A stretch of DNA of 64,000 nucleotides, from assembly GCA_904066235.2 (NCBI GenBank), contig CAJFCV020000004.1, forward strand, positions 10,602,001 through 10,666,000. Reading direction: 5' to 3'. Below the pieces are notes generated by a model. The model did no database searches, was not told the origin of the DNA, and was given only the letters and a program-made list of their open reading frames with translations. The position numbers and the translations under genes are program-made. The DNA is from Bursaphelenchus xylophilus (taxonomy: Eukaryota; Nematoda; Chromadorea; Rhabditida; Aphelenchoididae). Shown piece after piece: positions 1 through 11,986 of the stretch; positions within the stretch are counted from its first letter, which is position 1; each line of letters begins with the position of its first letter.

Positions 1-439
1 TTATATCATGACTGGTTTATATATTACTTCGAAAGGGAAAAGCAAGATTTCAACAATGAATCTATATATCTTTCCCTCGGAAAATGGCCGAGACATGGCA
101 AAAAGAATTATTCTCTGACCGCTCTCCTCATTTCGCATGCTCTCTCGGCCTCAAAGATCCTGCAATATCTAAGCAGCCCTTGCAAAGCGCTTGGCTAAAA
201 TTTGCAGGACTTGCGGTGTGGCCTAGGCTCAACATCTACTCAAATTCAAAGCAGAATTTGAAAATTCAATGAAACCTTTGCATAGCAAACATTTTTTCAT
301 AACAAAAGATCTTTCTTCCTCTCTTTTTTACTGGTAAAAAGTTGCCCACAAAAATTATTGAAGCTGTGTTCCGTGCGTGCTCTGTTAGCCGATGATGAAA
401 CGCCAGCGGAATGGGAGCGTTTATAACTTTTAATTTTTT
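1..439. other. Left edge; degenerate repeat remnants
   Basis: No gene is visible here. Positions 81-260 resemble the inner part of family A (Ctctgaccgctctcc, tttgcaggacttg blocks), and 280-310 carries the 'cataacaaaag' wording of family E. Everything is too decayed to give ends. Confidence 0.4.
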
Positions 440-1193
440 GACGAACTCATTATTTTCCCGACAGACTAATGGCACTCACAACGCAAGCCTTTCAATTGCA
501 CGGCTCAGGTTTTTTTTTAATTTTGCACGCACGCCAAGCATGTTTCTGAAAATTTTAGCTCGCCCGTTTGCAGGCACAGCCGAGATATTCAAAATCGAGA
601 GAGTACGCGAAACGTGGAGAGTGGTCAGAGACAAAGGAAACCTTTTGGCCTTTTCTTTGCCAGTTTCGCATGGAAAAAATTTATTTTTTGTGGGAAGATT
701 ACCCAGTACGGCAGAAATAGCTATGAAATTTTTCATGGCAAAATTCGCAAAAAAAACAATTTTTTACCAACCTTTGGGCTAAAAATCTCGATTATTATTA
801 AGAAAAAAGCGAGCTAAAAGTTTATGGAATTGATATACGTATATGGCTTTAAAAAAATTATGTTAAGCCTGTGTCAAGTTTCATCAAAAGGAATGCGTCA
901 ATCTTTTGCGAATTTTATCGTGAAAAGTTTGTTACTTATTTTTGCCGTAGAGGAGATTTTTTTGTCAAAAAATCGATTTTGTACTGGCAAAGATACCGCC
1001 AAAAAGTCTTTTTTTTTCTCGCTGAGCGCACTCCGGCCTTCGCGTACTCTCTTGGCCACCAAGATGGTTGAATATCTCAGCGGCGTTTGCATAGAGCGAG
1101 CTGAAACTTTCACGAATTGATATCTAGTCTGTGCCCTAAGTGAGTGCAAAATTCAAAAAAAATCTGAGCGTCGCACTTGGAGCAATACCCTTG
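440..1193. repeat. Degenerate family A copies
   Basis: Two overlapping or adjoining family A remnants. Only the right end is clear: 'aatctgagcgtcgcacttgg' followed by a diverged end at about 1193 and TAA. The inner blocks (gagagtacgcgaaacgtggagag, ttgccgtagag) match the complete copies at 1725 and 3696. Confidence 0.6.
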
Positions 1194-1414
1194 TAAACTC
1201 ATCGTTCCTCCCCCAACAACCAAAAAAAATCTTTGTTCCATTCGACTCACTTTTGCGTCTTTTTAATCCACTGTTCCTCTTGTTTGCTAAACGCTTCGGG
1301 GTTTGTATTTTAACGCGGGCCGCACCAAAATATTTGTAATTTTGAGGCGACGTGTTATCAGCCGGCCCCGTGGCTCCGCCCCGCCGAAGAAGGAGTTCCC
1401 CCACGGAGGGCGCG

Positions 1415-1423
1415 TTTAAATAC
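1415..1423 (+). promoter_or_regulatory. TATA-like site upstream of DM gene
   Basis: TTTAAATAC lies about 95 bp before the DM-gene start codon in an otherwise GC-rich stretch. It is a plausible core promoter element only by position; no transcript evidence is available. Confidence 0.25.
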
Positions 1424-1518
1424 AGTAGAGAGGAGGTCCCGGTGGGCGAATTTGCTCTCCACTCGTTTGCTGATTATTCCCCACTTTTTGACGATTAGTT
1501 TGCTCTAGCGCGCCGACC

Positions 1519-4500
1519 ATGATCTTCCAAGGAGCGCCGCATGCGGAGGCGGAGGCGGAGGACACCACCAACAAGAAGTTGTGTGGGAAATGTCGACAAC
1601 ATGGGATTGAGGTGCGCTATAAGAATCATCAGAAATTGTGTCCTTTCATGGAGTGTGGATGCGCTAAGGTAAGGGGGGGGGGGACCAGGAAAATGAAATT
1701 TGGAATTTCTTCGATTTTTTCTAACAGGGGAAGTACTCCAAGTGTGACGCTCAGATTTTGATGAAACTTGGCATAAATTTAGAATATTTTTTTCTAAGAT
1801 ATATGCGAGAATCCTATCTCGCGCTTTGCAGAAACAACCGAGATTTTTAGATCGAAAGTGGGCGAAAATTTAGGACTTTTTGCCGAATTTCAGCACGAAA
1901 AGTTTCATGCCTATTTCAACTGTAAAGTGTAATGTTTCCACAAAAAATCAAATTTTTCCGCACGAAACTGCCAAAGTTATGGCCAAAAAACGGTTTTCTC
2001 TCTGACCGCTCTCCACGTTGAGCGTGCTCTCTCGGCCACAAAGATGGTTGAATATCTCGGCGGCGCCCGCAAAGCGCGAGCTAAAACTTTTAGGAATTGA
2101 TATATAGTCCATACCCGATGTGTGTGCAAAATTTAAAGGAAATCTGAGCGTCACACTTCAAGTACTTCCCTTGTAAATAAAAAAAAATAGAAAAAAAACA
2201 TTTTTTTTTACAAAAAATCGAAAAAATATTTTTTCTGAATGATGTAGAAAACATCGTAGAATTCGATTTTTGAAACTTTTTTGAGGTGTTTTTTTCATTT
2301 TTTCAGTATGTCGGGAAAATAATGAACAACTAAGAGCAAACCATCCATTTTTTCGTTTTTCGCACTGTGCAAAACCGATTTTGCCCCGCGACGAAAACTC
2401 TACGCACTTTATGAAAAACACTCCCAGTTTGTCGGGAAAATAATGAGCACAATGTCGCAGTCAAAATCGCGCCGCTGAATTCAACAAAAATTTGATTTTT
2501 CCCGCAACAAAATTCATTTCCCCTTCAGCAATGCGATTTTCAATGCGACAGTGTGCTCATTATTTTCCTGACAAACTGATAGTGTTTTGGTCACCCAAAA
2601 AGCTTTGAAATTTTTAATCTTTGTTTTTTGGCGAACTTTCTTCCCTTCATAGTTTTGTCTTCTCAGTAAACCTAAAATTGTTTCTCCCTACAAACCACAG
2701 AATACAATGGAGCACTCTGTGTTTGGCGTGCGTGAGTTTTGTTTTGGAGAGCTTGAGAAATTTTGATGACTAAGTTGTAGTGGCGGAAATTACTGTAACA
2801 CAATGTTTTAAAAATTATTTTTATAATACAAAAGAATCTTTCTTTAGCAAAAAATTCTACCCAGTTGCTTTAGGACCTATGTACTATAATTTACGGCGTT
2901 TTGGGCCAAGTAGAAAATTACAAAAAAACTTGGTCTTTTTCGTCAAAGTTGACATCTTTTGGTGGCGTTGCTTTAGGACCTAAAACTTTTTTTTGAAAGC
3001 TTGTGTTACTATTGACCAGGGGTGCTCAGTGGGCCGGGCTGGCCCGGCCCGGCACAAACGAGCCGGCCGGCCTCAAAAATGGAAATTGACAAACGGGCCG
3101 GGCCCGTCACGGGCCGGGCCGGGCCGCGGGCCTGGGGTTTTTTCCGGCCCGGCCCGGCCCGTCTAAATTACAATGCCAAACCGTTGGCATTCATTGTTTT
3201 CGCGCCGGGAAAAATTAATTGATGTTGTTATAGTTGCTGTTTCTCAAGTTCTAAAACGTTTACAAGTCTACAGTTCCATTTCAGAACCACAAAACTATCA
3301 CATTGATCCTTTACTAGCTAGATCAACGCCTTTTTTTGCCTATGTTTAGATCCCAAGCTTGGGCGCAGTTCGCAGAACCCTCTATAAACGGGCCTGCACG
3401 GGCCGGGCCTGGAAAAAGACCAGACGGGCCGGGCCGGGCCGGTAATTAGACGGGCCGGGCCGCGGGCCGAAAATCGGAAAAATAGGGTCCGCTGACCAAC
3501 CCTGCTATTGACAGTTTGTTTTACGTAGTTTTTGGGGCAAGCCACGAGGGAGCTCTGAACTTTTCGAAAATCCAAAGAAAATTATTTAGAACCCAAACAA
3601 AGTCACGAAACAAGAAGAATGTTTTATGCTCGCTTTGAAGCCAACGTTTTTCATTAGGATCTGAAGATCGCTTCTACTTTTCTTTCTTCAACTTACAGGG
3701 GAGGTACTCCAAGTGCGACGCTCAGATTTTCTGAAAATTTGCACACACGTCGGGTATGGACTAAATATCAAATTTCTGAAAGTTTTAGTTAGCGCTTTGC
3801 GGACGCCGCCGAGATATCGAACGATTTTTGCCGCCGAGAGAGCACGCTAAACGTGGAGAGCGGTCAGAGAGAAAAACGATTTTTGGCCATAACTTTGACA
3901 GTTTCGTGCGGAAAAATTTGATTTTTTGTAGAAAGATTGTCCCTTACTGTTGAAATAGACATGAAACTTGTCGTGCCGAAATTCGGTAAAAAGTCCTTAA
4001 TTTTGGCCGAGTTTCGATCTAAAAATCTCGGTTGTTTCTGCAAAGCGCAAGCAAGGATTCTCGCATATATCATAGAAAAAATTATTCTAAATTTGTGCCA
4101 AGTTTCATGCAAATCTGAGCGTTGCACTTGGAGTTCTTCTCCTGTTAAAAAAAATATTTAGTTCTCGGAAAACGAGATTTTTACTATGAAAATCCAGCTG
4201 CTTATTACCACGCTTCAGTAGTCCGCTAATAATCTGGGGGAAAAGCAACTTGAAAGTCGCGATTTCGCTGACTCTTTCGGCCGCAAAGGCTGTTGAATAT
4301 CTCGGCTGCCCTTGCCAAGCCCGGGCTGGAAATTTTAGGGCTTGCTATGTGGCCTAGGCTTCATTTTTACACAAATTTTGAGCAAATTCTGAGAACTAAC
4401 TCAGACCTTTCTATAACAAACATTTTTTTGCAACAAACCTTCCTTCTTCCCCTCTAAAAATTAATTTTTAAAAAGTGCCCACAAAAATTATTGAAGTTGT

Positions 4501-6852
4501 GTTCTGTGCGTGCTCTGTTGGACCATGATAAAACTTCAACGAAAAAGGAGCGGTTATAACGTTTAATACGTTTGACGAAGGGCACAAGTTTCATCTCTCG
4601 TCGCGATAACTGTGTTGGGGGTTTATCAAATTCCGCAAAATCATAATTCCGCCTGCAATCAAACCCTCACGTCCCCGTCGCAAAACACAAGTCTATTCTG
4701 TGCCTGGCCGGGTTCATAGTTTTGGTTTTATTGACTCGGAATTACCCTGATTCTTCTGTTTTTTTGAGGGGAGTTTGAGAAGTGAATAAACGATTGGGCC
4801 CTCAGGGGAAAAGGTCAAAGTTCGACGAACAAATTTTTATAAATTTTACAAAAACATGGTACAGCCTGGGTCACATTTCAGTCCGTAAAAAATTTTGCAG
4901 CCGAAATGATTCTTTGCCGAAGAGAGAGCAGGCGAAATGCAGAGATTGGTGAGAGAAAAACACTCTTTGGCCATATCAGTCTGTCTGGAAAATAATGTGG
5001 ATTGGACGCGCCTTGGAATCGCCCATTATCGCTTTGCCACGGCTAGCCGCAGCTGTAGCTTTGGTACGCGACAAGCGAGGAGGCGAGACATTCCATATTA
5101 TTTTCCCGACAAACCGATATCTCTGCCAAATTCGCGCGGAAAAAGTTGATTTTTTTACAATTCTGATATTCTTGATGTCTTTGAACATGTCACACACTAA
5201 AATTATATTTTTGTAGGTCATGCTTTGCAGAAACAACCGAAATTTTTAGTACAAAAGTTGGTAAAAATTTGATTTTTTTTTGTGACTTTATGCATCGAAA
5301 GTATTAGCCTGCTGGGCCTTTTGGAAGTCGCTGGACCGAAATCGGCGACATGCACTGTACGAAAAAAGTTTTTCTTTGCACTGTCAAACGCCAAAAAATC
5401 ACTCCAGCGACTTCCAGAAAGGAGAACTAACCTGTCCTGCCATATTTTTTATCGTAACCTTTCTTCTCTCGCCACCAACTAATGCTCTTATAATAACCTT
5501 CGAAAGGCCACGGTTTCAAGTTGTGCGTTTCGTTTTCCCCGATTCGTCCGACCACTAGCCTACATTTGGAGGCACGTTGAAGAATTAGGTCCAAACTAGA
5601 ACGCATCTGATTCGCCTGACAGCCCTGTTTACGGACGCCAAAGTTTAACCTGGTTAAACAGTGCGTTTTGTGTTTTGAGTCGAAAAGTTGAGAAATGCTT
5701 TTTGGGGGGATATACCAGTCTGTCGGGAAAATAATGAGCGCTCTGTCGAAAATCGCATTCATTCTTGCCGTCGAGAAAATGAAGTGTGCGGCGACAAAAT
5801 CAAATTGCTTTTCGCTTAGCGATGCTATCGGCGCAGCGACATTGTGCTCGTTATTTTGCCGACAGACTGATATAACGAAGAAATTCCGCGAGCATTTCAA
5901 GCCCTAGGCCAAAGGGAGCGTCTGCTCAACAAACCATTTATAATATTGTAAGGACTACAATTTTTTTGACAGAATTTTTTTTTTCAAAAATTTAAAAAAA
6001 TTTTAATTTCGAATTTTTTTTAAATATGTATATTTTTTCTAATTTCTAATCTTTCAGTGCATCAAAGTGGAGAAATACCGAAAACGGATCCGCGAGACCA
6101 TTCGCCGCCTCAAACTGCAGAAGAAAGCACGCCTATGTCTGGACAGCCCCACCACCAGCGGAGCGTCGTCCGTAAAGGACGAAGAGTTCATCGACGTTGA
6201 GACCAACCACCAGTCAACCCCCGACACGGACGAAATCATTGTCCTGGGGGAGACTCCAAGTCCAATTCTGCGGGTGAACGGGCTTAACAACGTTCAGAAC
6301 ATGTCCTCAAGATTCGTTGCGCTAAAACAAGCGTTTCCGCAGATGTTCGCCAACGCTGGCATGTCAACGAACGCTGTAACGAGTCTTCCGAGTGTTTCGG
6401 TGAACGGACTGTCAACAGGGCTTTCAACGAGCGTCTTAGCGACGCCAACGGCGCTTCCAAGCACTTCAATTTTCCTTCAACAGAACCAAAGCTCCTTCAG
6501 CTGCAACCAACTCAACAATCAGCTTGTTGCGCCCGCCACAACGGAGCTAGCCAAGCCCACGCCGGTTCGATTTCAACCCCAAGTCTTGCCTCAACTCCTC
6601 AACTACTTTCCCAACTATTCAACGCAACCCCAAGCCAGTTTCAACGCAAAACAAACCATCCCCATGACCCAGCTGTATGAGTCAGTCGCGGCGGCTTATC
6701 AACACGATTCAGGGCTGCTCAAGTGCCGGAAGTCGGACAACATCTTTGTCAGCGATAACGCCGCGCTAACCCCCGTCTCGCTGTTAAATTTCCCCGTGAT
6801 TGTGCCGATTATGGTACCGAACAATTTGGTGTTTAACTTGAACAACATGTGA
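1519..6852 (+). CDS. DM-domain (doublesex/mab-3 family) transcription factor, two exons
   Basis: Exons 1519-1668 and 6058-6852 give a 314-residue protein. The DM zinc module spans residues 22-51: ligands C22, C25, H37, C41 and H28, C46, C48, C51 have exactly the spacing of the two interlaced sites of Doublesex. It is followed by a basic recognition helix (KVEKYRKRIRETIRRLKLQKK). The exon junction (AAG|GTAAGG ... TTTCAG|TGC, phase 0) falls just before the last zinc ligand. The rest is Ser/Thr/Gln/Asn-rich and looks unstructured. DM proteins bind DNA in the nucleus and in nematodes direct sex-specific or neuronal differentiation. The start lies in a GACCATG context; an upstream exon cannot be excluded. 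The 4.4-kb intron is packed with transposon relics, and an 11-G run begins four bases into it. I cannot say which nematode dmd/mab gene this matches. Confidence 0.87.
1725..2173. mobile_element. Family A MITE, copy A1 (intact)
   Basis: A 449-bp element with terminal inverted repeats beginning CAGGGGAAGTACTCCAAGTG, flanked on both sides by TAA. No coding capacity. It sits in the DM-gene intron. Confidence 0.85.
2304..2579. mobile_element. Family B MITE with adjoining D' block
   Basis: A full B copy runs about 2424-2579 (GTTTGTCGGGAAAATAATGA and its inverted end TCATTATTTTCCTGAC). Left of it are a lone B end at 2304-2325 and a D' block (gcactgtgc, then gcactttatgaaaaacac) that runs straight into the B end. 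Confidence 0.75.
3017..3504. mobile_element. GC-rich hAT-type MITE
   Basis: A 488-bp element bounded by imperfect inverted ends (CAGGGGTGCTCAGTGGGCC and CAGGGTTGGTCAGCGGACC on the other strand). CTATTGAC is present exactly on both sides (3009-3016 and 3505-3512). An 8-bp duplication with T at position 2 and A at position 7 is the hAT pattern. Both arms are built of GGGCCGGGCC repeats that face each other; the centre is ordinary AT-rich sequence. No transposase. Confidence 0.85.
3696..4144. mobile_element. Family A MITE, copy A2 (intact, inverted relative to A1)
   Basis: 449 bp, ends CAGGGGAGGTACTCC / inverted, flanked by TTA on both sides (3693-3695, 4145-4147). In the DM-gene intron. Confidence 0.85.
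4245..5290. repeat. Degenerate family A remnants with a nested B' element
   Basis: 4245-4440 and 4815-5290 contain decayed A and E wording. A B' element (4976-5117: TCAGTCTGTCTGGAAAATAA ... TTTTCCCGACAAACCGA) interrupts the A block 'ggccata / tctctgccaaattcg', so it arrived later. Confidence 0.6.
5318..5435. repeat. Family D fragment
   Basis: The 'gtcgctggaccgaaatcggcgac' end and its mirror 'aaatcactccagcgacttcc' flank a short core with GCACTGT. Still inside the DM-gene intron. Confidence 0.6.
5715..5870. mobile_element. Family B MITE
   Basis: Inverted ends CAGTCTGTCGGGAAAATAAT and its mirror, followed by TA. The last recognisable element before the DM-gene acceptor. Confidence 0.8.
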
Positions 6853-6861
6853 ATAATTAAT

Positions 6862-6867
6862 AATAAA
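6862..6867 (+). terminator. Polyadenylation signal of DM gene
   Basis: AATAAA lies 10 bp after the TGA stop codon in an AT-rich 3' region. Confidence 0.55.
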
Positions 6868-7033
6868 ATTTAATAATATTTCCGGACCGAGGGCTGGTTG
6901 TAAATGAAAAGATAAGGTATTTATAGTGTTTACGAGGCGGCTACGGTATACCGAAGGCGTTGCGGAACGGTTTATCAGGTTGGTTTTGATTCGAGAGAGA
7001 AAGAAATGTTAGGGCTTTTGTCATCGTTCGTAC

Positions 7034-7240
7034 AGGCGAAATGTTCCAAGTGCGATGCTCGGATTTCGATGAACCTGGGCCAAAATTTAGATTATATTTT
7101 TCTAGACCATATGCGATATTCCTGGCTCTCGTATTGCACAAACGACCGAGATATTTTGATCGAAAGTTGGCAAGAATTAAAGCTTTTTTGGGAAATTTTG
7201 CATCTAAAGTTTCATGCTTGTTTCTACCGCTGAGGTGAGT
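7034..7240. repeat. Family A left half
   Basis: Begins CAGGCGAAATGTTCCAAGTG, then follows A through 'gaccgagatattttgatcgaaag' and stops near 7235. The right half is absent. Confidence 0.6.
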
Positions 7241-7904
7241 GTACTAGGCGCCCCACAAAGTACATAGAATCTTGCAATTGCGTTTTTTTTTCGCCCCCGC
7301 GGCTGCGACTTCCCGTTTTTGCACTAGAGACATGCACTTTTCGGCACCCCGCGCCGGAAAAATTCTACGGACTTTATGGCGCGACTAGTAGAGAGAATTT
7401 AAGCGTTACACTTGGAGCAAGACCTCCTTTGCTATCCGAAAACAAAAATTTGGATATCCGGTTTTGTCCGCGAAAGAAAGTTTTCGCTCTATGAAGACGT
7501 TAAGGTTCATGGTATACTTTAGAAAGTATGTAACAAATTCTTCAATGAGTAATTTCGGTCACATTTTGCTTTTTTTCCACCAATTCTACCGTACCGACCG
7601 ACTGTTTTCCTAGTTGCAAAATTGGATTTCATTATAGCAATGTGATAAAGATTATTCATGGAATTGAAGGCAAGAACTTGCCGTAGAAAGTCAGCTGGGA
7701 CCGACCGAAAGTCCAAGCTTGCGTGTACAAGGCATACAGTCTTTTTTGAGTCGCAACTTTTGATAATCCCTTATCTTTGAAAACTTACGACTACGCCAAC
7801 GCATTCTAAGCTTTCTGATTAATTCATCAGGAAGGTGCTTGATAAGCCGCCCTCGGATTTTCATCAAGTTTACGATCAAAGTACACGTGCATTTTCTTCA
7901 AATT
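7241..7904. other. Intergenic stretch, nothing recognised
   Basis: No open frame with protein-like composition, no tRNA fold and no clear member of the local repeat families. A short 'aagcgttacacttggagcaagacc' block at about 7400 is an isolated A end. Confidence 0.4.
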
Positions 7905-8745
7905 GCTAAAATATTCTTAATTTCGCCCACACCTTGATATTTGATATGTGACACAGGCTGCATATCAATTTCTGAAAATTTTAGCTCGCGCTTTGCAGGT
8001 ACAGCCGATATATTTAACCATCTTTGCCGCCGAAAAAGCACACGAAACGCGGAGAGCGGTCACATAGTAAAACACTTTTTTGGCTATATCTCAATCAACG
8101 ATGGGCGACAAAAATCAATTTTCTATGGGAAAATTTCACTTTGTGGTAGAAATAGAGTAGGACCAGACACACCCCAGCAGCACCACCAGCCGATTCACCG
8201 TGCAATTCCCCGCAATTCAGTCAGAACAGCCAGACTTCATCTGCATCCCGCCACGAATAACTCAACTGCTAATTGGCATTTCGCACCGACCGGTCATTTG
8301 GACGTCTCAATTGGAATATTCATATCAGTTGTTCGGTTGTTTCTGAGGCGGACGGTCGATTATTGCTCGCCGTCCTCACCTCTTCCTATTGTGTGATTTG
8401 CCCCTTTGTTGGCGTTATTGTCAGACGATAAATACCTCAGTGAAACATCTGTCGGCCCTTTATTTGAGTATCTCGGGTCCAGTTCCCGTAATATACTCCT
8501 TTCCTAGAGACCTTTGCCCCATTGATGGTATAAAAGGCTCTATTATAGGCATGAAACTTTTCAGGCCAAAATTCGCAAAAAAAGGTGTCACGTTTTATTT
8601 CAAATTTCGACCTGGAAATCTCGGTTGTTTCTATAAATCGCTAGCTTAGATTCTCTCATATCTCTTATTGTTAGAAAAAAATACTCTAAATTTGTGCCAA
8701 GTTTTATTAAAATCTGAGCGTCACACTTGGGGTAGACCCCGGGCA
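7905..8745. repeat. Family A copy split by a 390-bp insertion
   Basis: A wording runs to 'gtagaaatag' (about 8156) and resumes at 'ataggcatgaaacttttc' (about 8544). The inserted segment, about 8157-8546, is unlike its surroundings: it is richer in CCAG/CGG and holds a TATAAAA-like word. ATAG borders both sides, suggesting a 4-bp duplication. Its class is unknown. Confidence 0.55.
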
Positions 8746-8757
8746 AATTGAAATTGA

Positions 8758-9193
8758 CAAGGGAAGTACCCCAAGTGCGACGCTCAGATTTTGATAAAAC
8801 TTGGCACAAATTTAGAACCATTTTTTCTAAGATATATGCGAGAATCCTAGCTCGCGCTTTGCAGAAACAACCGAGGTTTTTAGATCGAAAGTCGGCCAAA
8901 ATTTAGGACTTTTTGCCGAATTTCGGCACGAAAAAGTTCAACCGTAAAGTACAATATTTCTACAAAAAATCGACTTTTTTCCGCACGAAACTGCCAAATT
9001 TATGGCCAAAAAGCGCTTTTCTCTCTGACCGCTCTCCACGTTTAGCGTGCTCTCTCGGCGGCAAAAATCGTTCGATATCTCGGCGGCGCCCGCAAAGCGC
9101 GAGCTAAAACTTTCAGGAATTGATATTTCCATACCCGACGTGTGTGTAAAATTTTAAGAAAATCTGAGCGTCGCACTTGGGGTACTTCTCCTG
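8758..9193. mobile_element. Family A MITE, copy A3 (intact)
   Basis: 436 bp, flanked by TGA on both sides (8755-8757 and 9194-9196). It begins 13 bp after the decayed A copy to its left. Confidence 0.85.
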
Positions 9194-9394
9194 TGAGTTT
9201 GATCCGTAAAAAATCCAATTGAAAACATAAAAAACCCCTAAAGGCTGCCAAACCCTACTATACTATCCCTTTTCCTCTCATCGGAACGCCTACACGATTC
9301 ATTCGCCGTTCCCGTTATCAATTCTTCCCTATTTTAACCCAAACTAGAGCTTGTCCAAAGCAAACAGCCAAAAAAAATCTTATTATAAATGAGG

Positions 9395-9775
9395 TTATTG
9401 TTATCAGATTTTGGCGAAACTGGGCCTAGACTTCCAGAATATATCCTTGTGAGACAAATATGAGATTTTTATCTCGCGCTTTGCAGAAATAACTGGGATT
9501 TTTAGGTCAAACCTTGGAAAAAACATGACAATTTTGTGTGAATTTTGAATTGAAATGTTTCATATCACTTTCTACCGTAGAGTGTAATGTTTCCACAAAA
9601 AATCCATTTTTTCTCATCACAATTGGCAAAGACTTGGGCAGAAGGCGTTTTTCTCGGCTCTTCGGACTTCACGTACTTTCTCGTCAACAAAAAACATAAA
9701 ATATCTCGGCTAGTCCTGCAAAATTCCAGCCAAAGATTTCAGGAATGGTATGCGGCCCGACGTACCTACAAAATT
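9395..9775. repeat. Degenerate family A copy
   Basis: Matches A from 'cagattttggcgaaactgggc' to 'aggaatggtatgcggcccgacg'; both outermost ends are lost. Confidence 0.5.
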
Positions 9776-10079
9776 TGAAAAAATTTGGCATTGCCTTTTC
9801 GCTATACCCAAAAAATTTCTTCTCTATAATTTCCATGATCTCAATTTGGACCCTACAAAGAATCGAAACTCGGCGGCTGTATCTGATCCTGCTCCGATTT
9901 GTCGCACTCCGTGTAACAGCGGGCTTAAGATGCAGGACAAGATTACTTGCAAGCTGACTCGGGAGTCTGGGCTCTAGATTTTGAAGGTTATCGTAGATTT
10001 TCAAAGTATCTAGAAAACAGAAAATTCTCATGAGTTTTATGAAGAGATACAAGATTTAAATGAAACTTGAGACGTGTTA

Positions 10080-10234
10080 TCAGCCTGTCGGGAAAATAAT
10101 GAGCACTCTGTCGCATCGAAAATCGCGTTATCGCTGGGAAAATGAATTGTGTCGCGGCAAAATCATATTGCTTTTCAATTCAACGACGGGATCGGCGCAG
10201 CGACATTGTACTCGTTATTTTCCCGACAGACTGA
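10080..10234. mobile_element. Family B MITE
   Basis: TCAGCCTGTCGGGAAAATAA and mirror TTATTTTCCCGACAGACTGA, bounded by TA on both sides. Confidence 0.85.
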
Positions 10235-10254
10235 TATTAAACGCTTTTCTCAAC

Positions 10255-10520
10255 CATGCGTCCGGTTGCTCGCTTCGGATATGGCGCAAAAATCTAGGTT
10301 TTTAGGGCGAAAGTTGGAAAAATTTTTGGCAATTTTCGGCAATTTTTTGCCTGAAAATTTTCGTGCCTATTTTCTACCGTAAAGGACGATGTGTCCACAA
10401 AAAATCAAATTTTTCCTCACGAAACTGTCAAAGATACGGCCACAAAGCGTTTTTCTCCCTGCCCGCTCTCCGCGTTTCGCATTCTCCTTCGGCCCCAAAT
10501 ATGGTTGAACTCGGCTTTCC
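10255..10520. repeat. Family A inner fragment
   Basis: Inner part of A ('tctaggtttttagggcgaaag' to 'ttggttgaact-like' words). It lacks both ends. Confidence 0.5.
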
Positions 10521-11690
10521 CTACAAGCCATTAAACTTATTATTTGCCATGAAGTCTGTGAAAAGTTCACAAGAAGAAACTGATAAAGAATGACACGTTG
10601 AAGAAATTAAAAAGCGTCGGATAAACTTAAAGTACAACAAATAAGACCGCCGGCGGCAATTAAAGTCGTTAAAACTTTTGAACGTTAACTTTCCCTACAA
10701 GAAAATTGATCGAGGAATTAGACTCAATGGTTAACGTCTCAAAAAACTATCAAGATATCACGTGTTTGGGCAATAAAGTGCATTCTTCTCAGTCGTCCTC
10801 AGAACAACCATGGCAAAGAAAAGTTTGGCCATATCTTTGACAACTCCGCACGAAAATTTTTTGTCATCCTTAGAGCTTCAAACCTAGCTGGTTGCACAGC
10901 AGCAAACACCCAAAAATGGCATTGCACTTTTTTTTGCTTGTAAACCAATCTAAGAATGGCTGAGCCTAACATTTTCAATGTCGAGCCTAAAAGACGACCC
11001 CAAAGATTAAGCCAGGGCCCAACGCCCAGCTCTCTTTTGGGTAGAGAGCAAAGCCTGGCCCTGAAGATTTAGATTGTCCTTCAAGCCTTCCCCTAATTAT
11101 TTAGATCGAGCTCCAAGTCCGGCCACAGAAAAACTCAGCCCGGTTCGATACTTTTCAAAATTAAATTTTTCAATAGCTAATTTAATAACTTTTCATATGC
11201 AATATTTAAATATTATATATACGTTTCTACGTTTCTTCGTTTCCAATCAACACAACAAAGCCATAAAGTTTGTAATCCAAAAAAAATATTTTCTAGTTTG
11301 CGTGATGATAACGGTTGTGGCGCCAAACTTTAACCTGGATTGATAGTTCGTAATAGCCCTTACCAAACTACAATCACGGAATGAGGAAGACCATGACCAA
11401 TGTTTGTCAACTTACGATAAGTGGAGAGAAATTTCATGAAAGAAATCTTTTATGAGACGGATTACTGTCAGCGGATTTAGAGGTCGGGATCCGAAGTTAC
11501 AGGATTCTAATGCTTCAGAAAGTGCAGAGAAAAGCTTTCGAAGGAATCGTTAGAAAAACGGGCAAAAGGCAATGAAAAGATTTCAATTAAACTTGAAAAA
11601 GGTGGCAAAGGAGTGCCCTAAGTGCCTTTTTCGAATCAAATCGAAAAAGGATAATCCCCTCAAGTTGACTTTCCTTCCCAAGGTTTATTA
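10521..11690. other. Intergenic stretch, nothing recognised
   Basis: No gene-like frame. A Pro/Glu-coding-like run near 10980-11140 ('gagcctaa', 'gccagggcc') has stops in every frame and no splice partners that I can find. Confidence 0.4.
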
Positions 11691-11692
11691 CC

Positions 11693-11986
11693 TCTCCGTC
11701 GGGAAAATAATCGGCACAGTCGCTGTCGGCGAAGCCAGAAATTTGATTTTGCTGCGAGACAACTCGTTTCCTCTGCCTCGCACAGCATTCCGACCTTTTT
11801 TTCGCCACCGATCGGTCCCAATTTCCCCTCAAACTGACAACAGGGCTGCGCGCCTCGGCTGATAACTAGCTATCCCAAAAATCAAAAAGAGTAAAAATTG
11901 TATTTCCAGATAGAGCGATATGATCCAGATAGTCGATACGATTCTGGATGTGAAAGGATGCTGATTATCTTCCCGACAGACTGATA
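11693..11986. repeat. Diverged, enlarged family B copy
   Basis: CCGTCGGGAAAATAATCGG at the left and ATTATCTTCCCGACAGACTGA at the right lie about 290 bp apart, twice the usual spacing. A D' block (aaaagtgcatggacatttg) follows the right end directly. Confidence 0.6.

Noticed and set aside
5427..5900. 157-codon frame on the - strand
   Set aside because: It runs through a B MITE and intron sequence of the DM gene; no homologous feel and no splice support.
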